From Fidelibacterota bacterium (GTDB lineage: Bacteria; Fidelibacterota; Marinisomatia; Marinisomatales; CAZVFT01), in assembly GCA_014381485.1 (NCBI GenBank), contig JACNLN010000025.1:1-7459 (forward strand): a stretch of 7,459 nt of DNA, read 5' to 3'. Below, piece by piece: positions 1-6,936 of this stretch. The position numbers and the translations under genes are program-made. The notes beneath the pieces were generated by a model, which was given only the letters and a program-made list of their open reading frames with translations, searched no databases and had not been told where the DNA came from. How positions within the stretch are numbered: position 1 is the stretch's first letter; every line of letters starts with the position of its first letter.

Positions 1-162
1 AGGCGGGATCTTGGGACTTGCCAAGGAGGGGATTATGGGGAGGTCATTCATACCCATTTGACATTCAACTGATGTTTTTATATGAGTACCTTTTTAACAC
101 ACCCCGTCCCGCCTTTGTCCCGATAGAGAACGAAGTAAATGTATCGGGGATGGCTCGGGACA

Positions 163-187
163 CCCCTCTCAGAGAGGGGACTTTTTC
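163..187 (+). terminator. Terminator-shaped hairpin with T-run
   Basis: CCCCTCT at 163-169 pairs perfectly with AGAGGGG at 173-179 around a 3-nt loop, and is followed by ACTTTTTCT, giving five consecutive T at 182-186. This is the shape of a Rho-independent terminator on the plus strand. It would serve a gene that ends left of the window, which cannot be seen. Because the hairpin sits inside a larger palindromic cluster, it could simply be one unit of the repeat. Confidence 0.4.
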
Positions 188-295
188 TCCTGTTAGATAT
201 ACACCAATAAAAAGTCTCATCCGTCAATAACCGGTCACGTCAGTTGAGAGTTTGCCACGTCTTTTTCCCCTCCTTGTCAAAAAGTCCCAAGAGGG

Positions 296-334
296 CCAGC
301 CTGCCCCATCCCGATTGTCGGGAGGGCTGGCAGG
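296..334 (-). other. GC-rich hairpin just downstream of the symporter stop
   Basis: An inner perfect stem TCCCGA (309-314) / TCGGGA (318-323) with a 3-nt loop is enclosed by an outer stem, CCAGCC (296-301) with GGCTGG (325-330). CCTGCC (300-305) with GGCAGG (329-334) is an alternative outer pairing. It begins about 15 nt past the minus-strand stop of the symporter gene, so it could mark the mRNA 3' end. However, the nearest minus-strand T-run (283-279) is about 12 nt beyond the stem, so this is not a canonical intrinsic terminator. Confidence 0.35.
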
Positions 335-348
335 GAGGTTTTGTAGCT

Positions 349-1758
349 TTAATCTTCCTGAGCCGATTGTTTCTGAGGGTCTCCGCCAATGTCTGATGAG
401 AACACAACAAATAAAATCAGTGAGAGAATCAGTCCGGGATAAAAAGGTTCAATATTGAACGGATATTGATGAATCTCGCTTAACCTTCCCACCACGAACC
501 ATATAAAACTTAGAAAAGCTGGGAGAAACATCATCCAGACCATAAGTGGATATCTCCGTTGGCAGAAAAACGTACAGAGAAACGGAATCAAAAGTCCGGG
601 AATCATCACACTCCCAATACCATACCACAGTTTTACCACGGATGGGAGTAACAACGCCAGAAAAAGGGAAAATATACCTGTAATCACTAACCCCACCTGT
701 GTCCAGCGAATTTCACTGCCGGTTTTTGGTTTCCATCGCCAGATGAGGTCTCTTCCAAATGTCTGGGCGCTAAGAAAACCGAAAGAGTCCACGGTGGACA
801 TAATCGTAGAAAGAAGTCCTGCGAAGAAAAGTCCCAGAATGATGGGAGGGAGGATGTTTATTCCAAGAGTAGGCAGAGCCAGCATGGGTTCCGGAAGTGT
901 TGGTAGAACAGCTCGGGCATAAAGTCCAGTGGAAAGTGTTAGGAAATCGAAAAGGAACCAGAATCCAATGGAGAGAAAAATTCCCTTCATGGCGGTCTTC
1001 CCTGATTTTGCTGCGGAAGTTCGCTGGAAGAATCCAGGATCTACAAAAGTCCATAGAGCAATGAAGAACCAGACGAGGATGTATTGAGTGCTGTTACCTC
1101 CGTGCCATGTTAGATGAAGGGGAGGGAGGTTGGTTTTTAAATAGGAAAATCCCCCAAACTGCTTGACTGAGAGGATCAGAAGAAGTACAAATCCAATAAA
1201 CATAAGGGAAAATTGAAGAATATCCGTTCGAATGACCGATCGAAATCCTCCCCGGTAAATGTAGATCAAGCTGAAAACAGTGGCGATAAGAATTGAAGTG
1301 AAGGAGGAAATCCCAAAGAGAAAATGGATGATAATTCCAACACTCAAGATATAGGGAGCTGGAGAGACAAGAATCATGACGAAAATTGCACTTAGAATTC
1401 CTGCTCCTTTTCCAAAGTGGGAATAGAATCGATCCGGGATAGAGACCAGCTCATCCTTCCGAATCCGCTCGGCAAGAAAGATGGCAAACAAAAGTGCGAA
1501 GACATAGTAGGGAAATCCCAAAACCACCCAGTTTGAAAGTCCATGTTTAAATGTAAATTCACCGACGCCCAGAATTCCACCGTACCAGGTCGCAACGAGA
1601 GTAGCCACAAAGGGAATTAGAGTTAGTTTCCGCCCTGCAAGAAGATAGTCCACATCGTTGGGGGGCTTTTGTTTTTTATGAAAAAATCCAACAAAGAGGA
1701 GTACGACGAAATAAATTAGGACGATAACAAGATCGACGGTGTGAATGGATTTGTTCAC
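349..1758 (-). CDS. Sodium:solute symporter family transporter (SSS/SSF)
   Basis: Inner-membrane Na+-coupled secondary transporter of 469 residues, a usual length for the SSS family (TC 2.A.21, LeuT fold). The sequence is strongly hydrophobic with about 13 likely membrane segments. Family marks are DYLLAGR at 37-43 after the first helix, a short helix with ATWYGG near 56-61, the YxGGF-x-S-x-x-x-TD-x-x-Q signature at about 168-182, GFFQR at 242-246, and MSTVDS at 320-325. The Ser-Thr pair 321-322 aligns with the Na+-binding pair of PutP-type carriers. The start is a GTG at 1758-1756 that overlaps the TGA of the upstream thiamine pyrophosphokinase gene by 4 nt, with no clear Shine-Dalgarno, so translational coupling is likely. 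The family alone does not give the substrate. The coupling suggests thiamine or a thiamine precursor, but this is inference; sugars, amino acids and vitamins are all carried by relatives. Confidence 0.93.
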   Translation of the reverse strand: MNKSIHTVDLVIVLIYFVVLLFVGFFHKKQKPPNDVDYLLAGRKLTLIPFVATLVATWYGGILGVGEFTFKHGLSNWVVLGFPYYVFALLFAIFLAERIRKDELVSIPDRFYSHFGKGAGILSAIFVMILVSPAPYILSVGIIIHFLFGISSFTSILIATVFSLIYIYRGGFRSVIRTDILQFSLMFIGFVLLLILSVKQFGGFSYLKTNLPPLHLTWHGGNSTQYILVWFFIALWTFVDPGFFQRTSAAKSGKTAMKGIFLSIGFWFLFDFLTLSTGLYARAVLPTLPEPMLALPTLGINILPPIILGLFFAGLLSTIMSTVDSFGFLSAQTFGRDLIWRWKPKTGSEIRWTQVGLVITGIFSLFLALLLPSVVKLWYGIGSVMIPGLLIPFLCTFFCQRRYPLMVWMMFLPAFLSFIWFVVGRLSEIHQYPFNIEPFYPGLILSLILFVVFSSDIGGDPQKQSAQED

Positions 1759-2399
1759 GAAGTATGCAAAAGAAAAACAAAAACGCCACCTTTTTTCACG
1801 GTGACGGAAAATAATTTGCTCAGGGATTCATTGCTGATCCCTCGACTTCCAAATTCAAGGGTTTCATTTTTTAGTTCAAATTTCAGTCCCACGGTGGTGA
1901 TATTTGTTGTCTCTCTGAAGGGAAGAATCGAGATTTTTTGTCCTGGTTGAGATTCAAATTCTCTGGTTCCTTCAACATATTCAATCGTAAAATGGTCGGT
2001 AACCAGAGTGATATGGATGGAGGGGGAATATTGGGTAATAATCTGGAAATTTGCGAGAGTGTGATCTTCGCGATTTCCGGTGGCTCCCAGAACAATGACC
2101 ATATGTACTTTATTTTCAACGCACCACACTATCGCCTTTTCAAGGTCGGTGCTGTTTTGATCGTCATTTTGGATAATCTTACCCTGGATTCTTTCCAGCT
2201 CGGTATCAAGGGAGTCCAGGTCTCCAATTACAACATTGGGATTCAAACCAGCTCGAAGGGCATAATCTGTTGCTCCATCAGTACAGATAAGGGTACCTGC
2301 GTGTTTCAGGATATGGAGAGGTGTGGGATGCCTTGGAAATTCACCATTACAAAGAATTACTACTGGACTCGATATAGATTGTGATAATTTTTTCTTCAT
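1755..2399 (-). CDS. thiN: Thiamine pyrophosphokinase (thiamine diphosphokinase)
   Basis: Cytoplasmic enzyme (EC 2.7.6.2) that transfers pyrophosphate from ATP to thiamine, giving thiamine diphosphate and AMP. The 214-residue product has the usual bacterial length. Motifs in order are CNGEFP near 17-22, CTDGATDYA at 39-47, GDLDS at 59-63, QNSTDLEKA at 81-89 with its acidic residues, GATGNREDH at 105-113, and the C-terminal GSRGISNE at 184-191, the conserved region near the thiamine site. The frame stays open upstream to 2561, but the added 54 residues do not resemble the family and would overlap a good promoter at 2430-2458. The ATG at 2399-2397 is therefore preferred; TAGGA lies only 3 nt before it, a rather tight Shine-Dalgarno. 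It is the first gene of a two-gene unit with the symporter. No TPP riboswitch is visible upstream. Confidence 0.93.
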   Translation of the reverse strand: MKKKLSQSISSPVVILCNGEFPRHPTPLHILKHAGTLICTDGATDYALRAGLNPNVVIGDLDSLDTELERIQGKIIQNDDQNSTDLEKAIVWCVENKVHMVIVLGATGNREDHTLANFQIITQYSPSIHITLVTDHFTIEYVEGTREFESQPGQKISILPFRETTNITTVGLKFELKNETLEFGSRGISNESLSKLFSVTVKKGGVFVFLLHTS

Positions 2400-2429
2400 C
2401 AATCCTAATTTCGTGTAAATAACTCGTAA

Positions 2430-2458
2430 AAGATACGAAATAGAAAATGCATCGTCAA
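2430..2458 (-). promoter_or_regulatory. Sigma70-like promoter for the thiamine kinase-symporter unit
   Basis: On the minus strand TTGACG (2458-2453) is followed after exactly 17 nt by TATCTT (2435-2430). This matches 9 of 12 consensus positions with ideal spacing. Transcription would start near 2423, leaving a leader of about 24 nt before the ATG at 2399, which supports that start. It is predicted by eye only, and the promoter consensus of this organism is unknown. Confidence 0.45.
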
Positions 2459-2538
2459 ACAGGATTTTACTAATTTGGCTTGAAAAAATTAAAGGTATTA
2501 CGTAGTTTTCGCCGTGCTTTTCGAAATAATATTTGCAG

Positions 2539-2612
2539 TTCAAGTTAGAATAATTCTTCAAGTTGTTGTATTCTGAAAAATATCCACATCAAGCCTTTTT
2601 GAGGCTATTTTT
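2539..2612 (+). promoter_or_regulatory. phoH leader: direct repeats and a small hairpin
   Basis: This is the right half of the 219-nt divergent intergenic region. TTCAAGTT occurs twice (2539-2546 and 2557-2564), 18 nt apart, a spacing that could suit a DNA-binding protein on nearly the same face of the helix. Next comes a 5-bp hairpin, AGCCT (2592-2596) / AGGCT (2602-2606), followed by ATTTTTATA. The only Shine-Dalgarno-like sequence for phoH, GAGG at 2601-2604, lies in the loop and 3' arm of this hairpin and is 14 nt from the ATG, further than usual. No convincing plus-strand -35/-10 pair was found. Functions are unproven. Confidence 0.25.
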
Positions 2613-2618
2613 ATAAGT

Positions 2619-3569
2619 ATGAAACGGACAGTAAAAATTGAGGGTATCGATCCAGTAGGTATTGCTGGTGTAGCAGATGCCAACTTAAAAATCATTGAGG
2701 ATACCTTTCCTTGCGAGATTTTCCTTAGGGGGAACACCATCCGGATAGGAGGAGAGGAAAAAGATGTGATGGTTGTAGAGGAGATTCTCTCTGAAATGAT
2801 GAATACCTACACACGGAAAAATAAGCTCAACACCAACGATGTACGATCTCTAATAGCTTTGATTTCTGAGGGTGACTACCAAAGAGAGAATCAGGAGCCG
2901 GTGATCCTGTACACCAGTCACGGTGCTATTAAACCGAGAACAAAAGGTCAACGGGAATATTATGAACTGTCGAAAAAGAAAGACTTTTTGTTTTCTGTTG
3001 GTCCAGCAGGTACCGGGAAAACGTATTTAGCAGTTGCTTTTGCGATAGCGTCATTGAAAAGGAAGGAGGTAAAGCGAATCGTTCTGACAAGACCTGCTGT
3101 GGAGGCAGGGGAACGACTTGGATTCCTTCCGGGTGACCTCAGGGAAAAGATTGACCCTTATCTGACACCTCTTTATGATGCTCTAAACGATATGATTCCA
3201 TCTGAAAATCTGAAAACCCTGATGCAGAATAGAACGGTAGAGGTGATTCCACTTGCATATATGCGAGGGCGGACATTGAATAGTGCTTTCGTCATTCTTG
3301 ATGAAGCTCAGAACTGTTCTACCATGCAGATGAAAATGTTTCTGACTCGCCTTGGACCCAACTCTAAAGCCATCATTACTGGCGATATTACCCAGATCGA
3401 TCTTCCCCGTTCGGATGAGTCGGGTTTGATTCAAGTCATTCGGATTTTAAAAAATATTGATGGTATAGGATTTTCATATACAACAGAATCAGATGTAGTT
3501 CGACATAAATTGGTAAAAGAAATTATTAAAGCCTATAATAACAAAGACAGGGAAAACCATCATGAGTGA
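2619..3569 (+). CDS. phoH: PhoH family ATPase (PhoH-like/YbeZ)
   Basis: Cytoplasmic P-loop NTPase of the PhoH/YbeZ family, 316 residues, a typical length. Family members are linked to RNA metabolism and, in many bacteria, are encoded next to the YbeY endoribonuclease; the exact reaction is unsettled. The first 65 or so residues look like the small KH-like N-terminal domain (KIEGIDP... then IFLRGNTIRIGGEE). The ATPase domain runs from about 105 to the end, with Walker A GPAGTGKT at 128-135, the family block RPAVEAGERLGFLPGD at 158-173, Walker B VILDEAQN at 225-232, and TGDITQIDLP at 254-263. The ATG at 2619 fits the family N-terminus although the ribosome site is weak. It is the first gene of the plus-strand unit; its last 8 nt overlap the thiolase start. 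No ybeY follows it here. Confidence 0.94.
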   Translation: MKRTVKIEGIDPVGIAGVADANLKIIEDTFPCEIFLRGNTIRIGGEEKDVMVVEEILSEMMNTYTRKNKLNTNDVRSLIALISEGDYQRENQEPVILYTSHGAIKPRTKGQREYYELSKKKDFLFSVGPAGTGKTYLAVAFAIASLKRKEVKRIVLTRPAVEAGERLGFLPGDLREKIDPYLTPLYDALNDMIPSENLKTLMQNRTVEVIPLAYMRGRTLNSAFVILDEAQNCSTMQMKMFLTRLGPNSKAIITGDITQIDLPRSDESGLIQVIRILKNIDGIGFSYTTESDVVRHKLVKEIIKAYNNKDRENHHE

Positions 3570-4749
3570 TCTAAAAAATGTCATTATTGCCGGAGCAAAA
3601 CGAACCGCCATTGGGTCATTTCAGGGAGAATTATCAACCATTCCTGGTCACAGGTTGGGATCTATTGTAATTAAAACTGTACTGGAAGAAACAGGAATTG
3701 ACCCCATCATAGTTAACGAAGTGATTATGGGGAATGTTTTACCAGCGGGTCAGGGACAGGCACCTGCCCGGCAAGCGGCTCTAGGGGCTGGTTTACCCAA
3801 CAGCGTGGAATGTATGACTATAAATAAGGTCTGTGGTTCTGGATTGAAAGCGGTTATGCTGGCGACTCAGGCGATTCAGGTGGGGGATGCTGATGTTATT
3901 GTCGCGGGTGGAATGGAAAATATGAACCAGGCACCCTATTATCTATTCAAAGCTCGAAACGGATATCGAATGGGACATGGCAAGATTGTTGATGGAATGA
4001 TCCACGATGGGTTATGGGATATTTATAATGACATTCATATGGGGCAGATTGGTGAGATTTGCGCTCGTGAACGGAATTATTCCCGCGAAGCTCAGGATGA
4101 GATTGCAAAAGAATCCTACATCAGAGCGTTACAGGCACAAAAAGACGGCTCTTTCAACAATGAAATTGTCCCCGTGGAAGTACCCCAGCGAAAAAGGGAC
4201 TCCATTATCATTTCTGAAGATGAGGAACCCGGGCGTGTCAATTTTGAAAAAATGACGAAATTGAGACCAGCATTTGATAAAGAGGGAACCATTACTGCTG
4301 CTAACGCTTCCAAAATTAATGATGGCGCTGCTGCTGTGTTGGTCATGTCACAAGATAAAGCAGATGAATTGGGTCTTGAACCTATGGTTCGGGTCGTAGC
4401 GCAGGCTTCAGCAGCCCAGGCACCAGAGTGGTTTACTACCGCTCCTAGCAAAGCCATTAACAAAGTTTTAGATAAAGCAAATATGAAAGCAGATGATATT
4501 GACCTGTGGGAAATTAACGAAGCATTTGCAGTTGTGTTAATGTCGGCGCTGGAGGATCATCATCTCGATCCAGAAAAGGTAAACGTACACGGAGGAGCCA
4601 TTGCTCTTGGGCACCCGATTGGTGCTTCAGGAGCCAGGATACTTACCACTTTACTCCACGCTATGCAGATACGAAACGCGAAGACTGGGCTTGCTACACT
4701 CTGTATTGGAGGTGGCGAAGCATCGGCAATCATTGTGGAAAGGGAATAA
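3562..4749 (+). CDS. Thiolase (acetyl-CoA C-acetyltransferase)
   Basis: Thiolase of 395 residues, close to biosynthetic acetoacetyl-CoA thiolases of about 390. It catalyses reversible acetyl-CoA + acyl-CoA to 3-ketoacyl-CoA + CoA in the cytoplasm. The catalytic set is complete: nucleophile Cys91 in NKVCGSG, HMG at 159-161 near the CoA site, Asn319 in NEAF, His351 in GHPIGASGAR, and Cys381 in CIGGGEA. The usual NGG before ALGHP is HGG here (His343), a variant I believe occurs in other thiolases. The ATG overlaps the end of phoH by 8 nt, and AGGGA at 3549-3553 sits 8 nt before it, a good ribosome site. With the acyl-CoA dehydrogenase and aminotransferase that follow, it points to branched-chain or short-chain acyl-CoA metabolism. 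Chain length and direction (degradation or synthesis) cannot be read from the sequence. Confidence 0.95.
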   Translation: MSDLKNVIIAGAKRTAIGSFQGELSTIPGHRLGSIVIKTVLEETGIDPIIVNEVIMGNVLPAGQGQAPARQAALGAGLPNSVECMTINKVCGSGLKAVMLATQAIQVGDADVIVAGGMENMNQAPYYLFKARNGYRMGHGKIVDGMIHDGLWDIYNDIHMGQIGEICARERNYSREAQDEIAKESYIRALQAQKDGSFNNEIVPVEVPQRKRDSIIISEDEEPGRVNFEKMTKLRPAFDKEGTITAANASKINDGAAAVLVMSQDKADELGLEPMVRVVAQASAAQAPEWFTTAPSKAINKVLDKANMKADDIDLWEINEAFAVVLMSALEDHHLDPEKVNVHGGAIALGHPIGASGARILTTLLHAMQIRNAKTGLATLCIGGGEASAIIVERE

Positions 4750-4750
4750 T

Positions 4751-5896
4751 ATGGATTTTGAATATACGGAAGAACAACTGCTCATTCAAAAGACAGCACG
4801 GGAATTTGCTGAGGAACATCTTGCACCGGGAGTTATTGAGAGGGATGAGAAAAAGATATATCCAGCAGAACAGATTAAGATGCTGGCAGATTTGGGATTT
4901 ATGGGAATGATGGTCCCGGAAGAGTGGGGAGGAGCTGGTTTGGACACCATCAGCTATTGTATAGCTATGGAGGAAATCTCGAATGTGGATGCTTCCGCAG
5001 GTGTCGTAATGTCTGTAAACAATTCACTTGTCTGTCAGCTTTTGAACGACTTTGCCTCTGATGAACAAAAAGAAAAGTATTTAAAACCCCTTGCTTCCGG
5101 GAAATGGCTTGGGGCTTTTTCTTTGAGCGAACCCCAGGCTGGTTCGGATGCGTCCAATCTATTAGCCTTTGCCAGGCGAGAAAGTGACTACTATATCCTG
5201 AATGGTACTAAGAATTGGGTTACCAATGGAATTAATTCAAATGTTGTAATCGTTTTTGCCTTGACTGAAAAGGACGTTGGATATCGCGGTATATCATCAT
5301 TTATTGTAGAAAAGGGATTCGACGGTTTCAGCACGGGCAAACCCGAGAATAAACTTGGAATTCGTGGTTCAGACACCTGCGAAATCTATTTAGATAATTG
5401 CAGAGTCCCTGTGGAAAATCGTATAAACGAAGAGGGAATGGGCTTTAAAATTGCTTTAAAAACACTGGATGGCGGGCGAATTGGAATTGCAGGTCAGGCA
5501 CTGGGAATCGCTCGGGCGGCTCTGGAACATTCTGTTGACTATGCAAAGGAACGAAAACAGTTTGGGAAGACAATTTCAAGTTTTGGTGCCATTCAGCAGA
5601 AGATTGCTAATATGGCGACAGACATAGACGCAGCTCGATTACTTATTCATAAATCAGCATATCTGAAAGATCAACATAAACCATATTCAGCTGAGGCTGC
5701 CATGGCGAAATCATTCGCTTCGAAAGCAGCTATGGATGCATCAACGGAATGTGTTCAAATTTTTGGAGGATATGGCTATATGCAGGAATACGGAGTTGAA
5801 CGTTTAATGCGTGACGCAAAAATCACACAAATCTATGAAGGGACTACAGAAGTTCAAGAAATTGTTGTAGCACGATCAATATTGGAGAAAAGATGA
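4751..5896 (+). CDS. Acyl-CoA dehydrogenase, probably short-chain/butyryl-CoA type
   Basis: FAD flavoenzyme of 381 residues, the standard length, which desaturates acyl-CoA at the alpha-beta carbons and passes electrons to an electron-transferring flavoprotein. Signature 1 is GAFSLSEPQAGSD at 121-133, NGTKNWVTNG at 151-160 continues the flavin domain, KLGIRGSDTCE lies at 201-211, and ERKQFGK at 267-273 lies in the helical C-terminal domain. Signature 2, beginning QIFGGYGYMQEYG, lies at 336-355. The catalytic base is Glu363 in IYEGTTEVQ, the position used by short- and medium-chain enzymes rather than the isovaleryl type. An in-frame ATG at 4601 would add 50 unrelated residues encoded inside the thiolase gene. 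The ATG at 4751 begins the normal family N-terminus, 1 nt after the thiolase stop, with AGGGA 5 nt before it. Substrate assignment is tentative; no etfAB genes are in view. Confidence 0.95.
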   Translation: MDFEYTEEQLLIQKTAREFAEEHLAPGVIERDEKKIYPAEQIKMLADLGFMGMMVPEEWGGAGLDTISYCIAMEEISNVDASAGVVMSVNNSLVCQLLNDFASDEQKEKYLKPLASGKWLGAFSLSEPQAGSDASNLLAFARRESDYYILNGTKNWVTNGINSNVVIVFALTEKDVGYRGISSFIVEKGFDGFSTGKPENKLGIRGSDTCEIYLDNCRVPVENRINEEGMGFKIALKTLDGGRIGIAGQALGIARAALEHSVDYAKERKQFGKTISSFGAIQQKIANMATDIDAARLLIHKSAYLKDQHKPYSAEAAMAKSFASKAAMDASTECVQIFGGYGYMQEYGVERLMRDAKITQIYEGTTEVQEIVVARSILEKR

Positions 5897-6936
5897 AAGA
5901 AAAAGTGGATATTTTAAAAAACGTGGATTGGGATAACTTAACATTCAGTATTACACCGACACGGTCTATGTATTTAGCATATTGTGAAAATAACGAAGGG
6001 TGGAAGGCAGGACAACTGGAACCGTATGGTGATATAACAATTTCACCTTCGGCTGGTGTGCTGAATTATGGGCAGGGAGTTTTTGAGGGATTGAAAGCAT
6101 TCCATTCTGTAAAGAATCGAATCGTCCTGTTTAGACCGGATAGAAATGCCAGTCGAATGCATGAATCTGCCATACGGTTATGCATACCACCAGTACCGGA
6201 AAAAATGTTTATGGATGCTGTCATAGCCGTCGTACACGATAATGTAGATTTTGTCCCCCAACAAAAAAAAGGGAGTCTCTATATCCGGCCATGTATCTGG
6301 GGATCCGGGCCAGTGCTGGGGGTAAAACCTGCTCCTTCATATACCTTTATTATCTATGTTTCGCCGGTAGGACCCTACTTTCCAGGTGGATTGAAGTGTT
6401 TGAGTCTTAAGGTAACAAACTTATATCACCGAGCGGCTCCAAAAGGTTTAGGGAATGTTAAAGCTATCGGAAACTACAGTGCTGCTCTTTATCCTCATAA
6501 ACTTGCTAAGAAGCACGGTTTTGACGAAGTAATCTATGTCAATGCTGCCAATGAAAATTTTATTGAAGAGGTGGGATCGGCAAATCTTTTTGTTCTTAAA
6601 GATAGTTGCCTGAAAACTCCCAGGTTAGGTGGTTCCATCCTTCCCGGGGTGACCCGTGACTCAGTTATTCAGATAGCTGGTGAGATTCTAGGTTTGGAGG
6701 TTCAAGAAACCGATGTGACGATAAATGATGTTCTGAATGCCGATGAGCTTTTTTGTTCAGGAACTGCTGCTGTTATTACTCCCATTGGGAAAGTCTCAAC
6801 AGATGATGAATCTCGCGAGATTGGAGGGAATAGAATAGGCTCATTGACCCGGGAAATTTATGATATACTTACAGGGATTCAGAATGAGAGCAGAGAAGAC
6901 CCCTTTGCGTGGGTGCAACCTGTCATGGGTTTATAA
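5893..6936 (+). CDS. ilvE: Branched-chain amino acid aminotransferase (group II BCAT)
   Basis: PLP-dependent fold-type IV aminotransferase (EC 2.6.1.42) of 347 residues. It exchanges the amino group between Leu, Ile or Val and 2-oxoglutarate, the last step of synthesis and the first of breakdown. Visible marks are YGQGVFEGLKAF at 59-70, FRPDRNASRM at 80-89, YIRP at 130-133, the PLP lysine Lys190 in GNVKAIGNYSAAL, EEVGSANLF at 225-233, ILPGVTRDSV at 249-258 and SGTAAVITP at 289-297. Length and the long N-terminus fit the group II (eukaryote-like) BCATs rather than the roughly 310-residue E. coli IlvE. The ATG overlaps the acyl-CoA dehydrogenase TGA by 4 nt (ATGA), and GGAG at 5884-5887 is 5 nt before it, so coupling is likely. 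D-amino acid or aminodeoxychorismate enzymes of the same fold are much less likely. Confidence 0.95.
   Translation: MKEKVDILKNVDWDNLTFSITPTRSMYLAYCENNEGWKAGQLEPYGDITISPSAGVLNYGQGVFEGLKAFHSVKNRIVLFRPDRNASRMHESAIRLCIPPVPEKMFMDAVIAVVHDNVDFVPQQKKGSLYIRPCIWGSGPVLGVKPAPSYTFIIYVSPVGPYFPGGLKCLSLKVTNLYHRAAPKGLGNVKAIGNYSAALYPHKLAKKHGFDEVIYVNAANENFIEEVGSANLFVLKDSCLKTPRLGGSILPGVTRDSVIQIAGEILGLEVQETDVTINDVLNADELFCSGTAAVITPIGKVSTDDESREIGGNRIGSLTREIYDILTGIQNESREDPFAWVQPVMGL

Larger units (their letters stand above)
1..340. repeat. Gene-free region packed with nested inverted repeats
   Basis: This stretch lies beyond the 3' end of the symporter gene and contains no convincing gene; its short open frames resemble no family I know. 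It does contain several inverted repeats. Positions 1-8 (AGGCGGGA) pair with 107-114. Positions 9-31 (TCTTGGGACTT then GCCAAGGAGGGG) recur inverted at 267-292 with one mismatch and a 3-nt indel. Positions 116-123 (TGTCCCGA) pair with 155-162, and 119-125 pair with 142-148. Positions 163-169 pair with 173-179, and 309-314 pair with 318-323 inside an outer stem near 296-334. The TCCCGA/TCGGGA core occurs in both halves. This looks like a dispersed intergenic palindromic repeat, or a degenerate non-coding mobile remnant. The pairings are seen directly; repeat-family membership is inferred and needs other copies in the genome. Confidence 0.55.

Noticed and set aside
18..230. Plus-strand open frame of 70 codons in the left intergenic region
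   Set aside because: It runs straight through several palindromes, has no family resemblance, and its composition follows the repeats rather than normal coding sequence.
252..458. Plus-strand open frame of 68 codons
   Set aside because: It overlaps the 3' end of the symporter gene in antisense and includes the hairpin at 296-334; no recognisable protein features.
1883..2384. Open frames on both strands overlapping the thiamine kinase
   Set aside because: They are shadow frames of the kinase gene without any family motifs or ribosome sites.
2400..2561. 54-residue N-terminal extension of the thiamine pyrophosphokinase frame
   Set aside because: The added residues do not match the family, would make the protein unusually long, and overlap the likely promoter at 2430-2458. 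The ATG at 2399 gives a normal-length enzyme.
2400..2618. TPP riboswitch (THI element) upstream of the thiamine kinase
   Set aside because: The conserved CTGAGA and the later ACC/TGAACCTGATCTGG-type blocks are absent on the minus strand, and the predicted leader is only about 24 nt.
4601..4750. Upstream extension of the acyl-CoA dehydrogenase frame into the thiolase gene
   Set aside because: The 50 extra codons are an out-of-frame reading of the thiolase C-terminal region. The ATG at 4751 has a proper ribosome site and the conserved family N-terminus.
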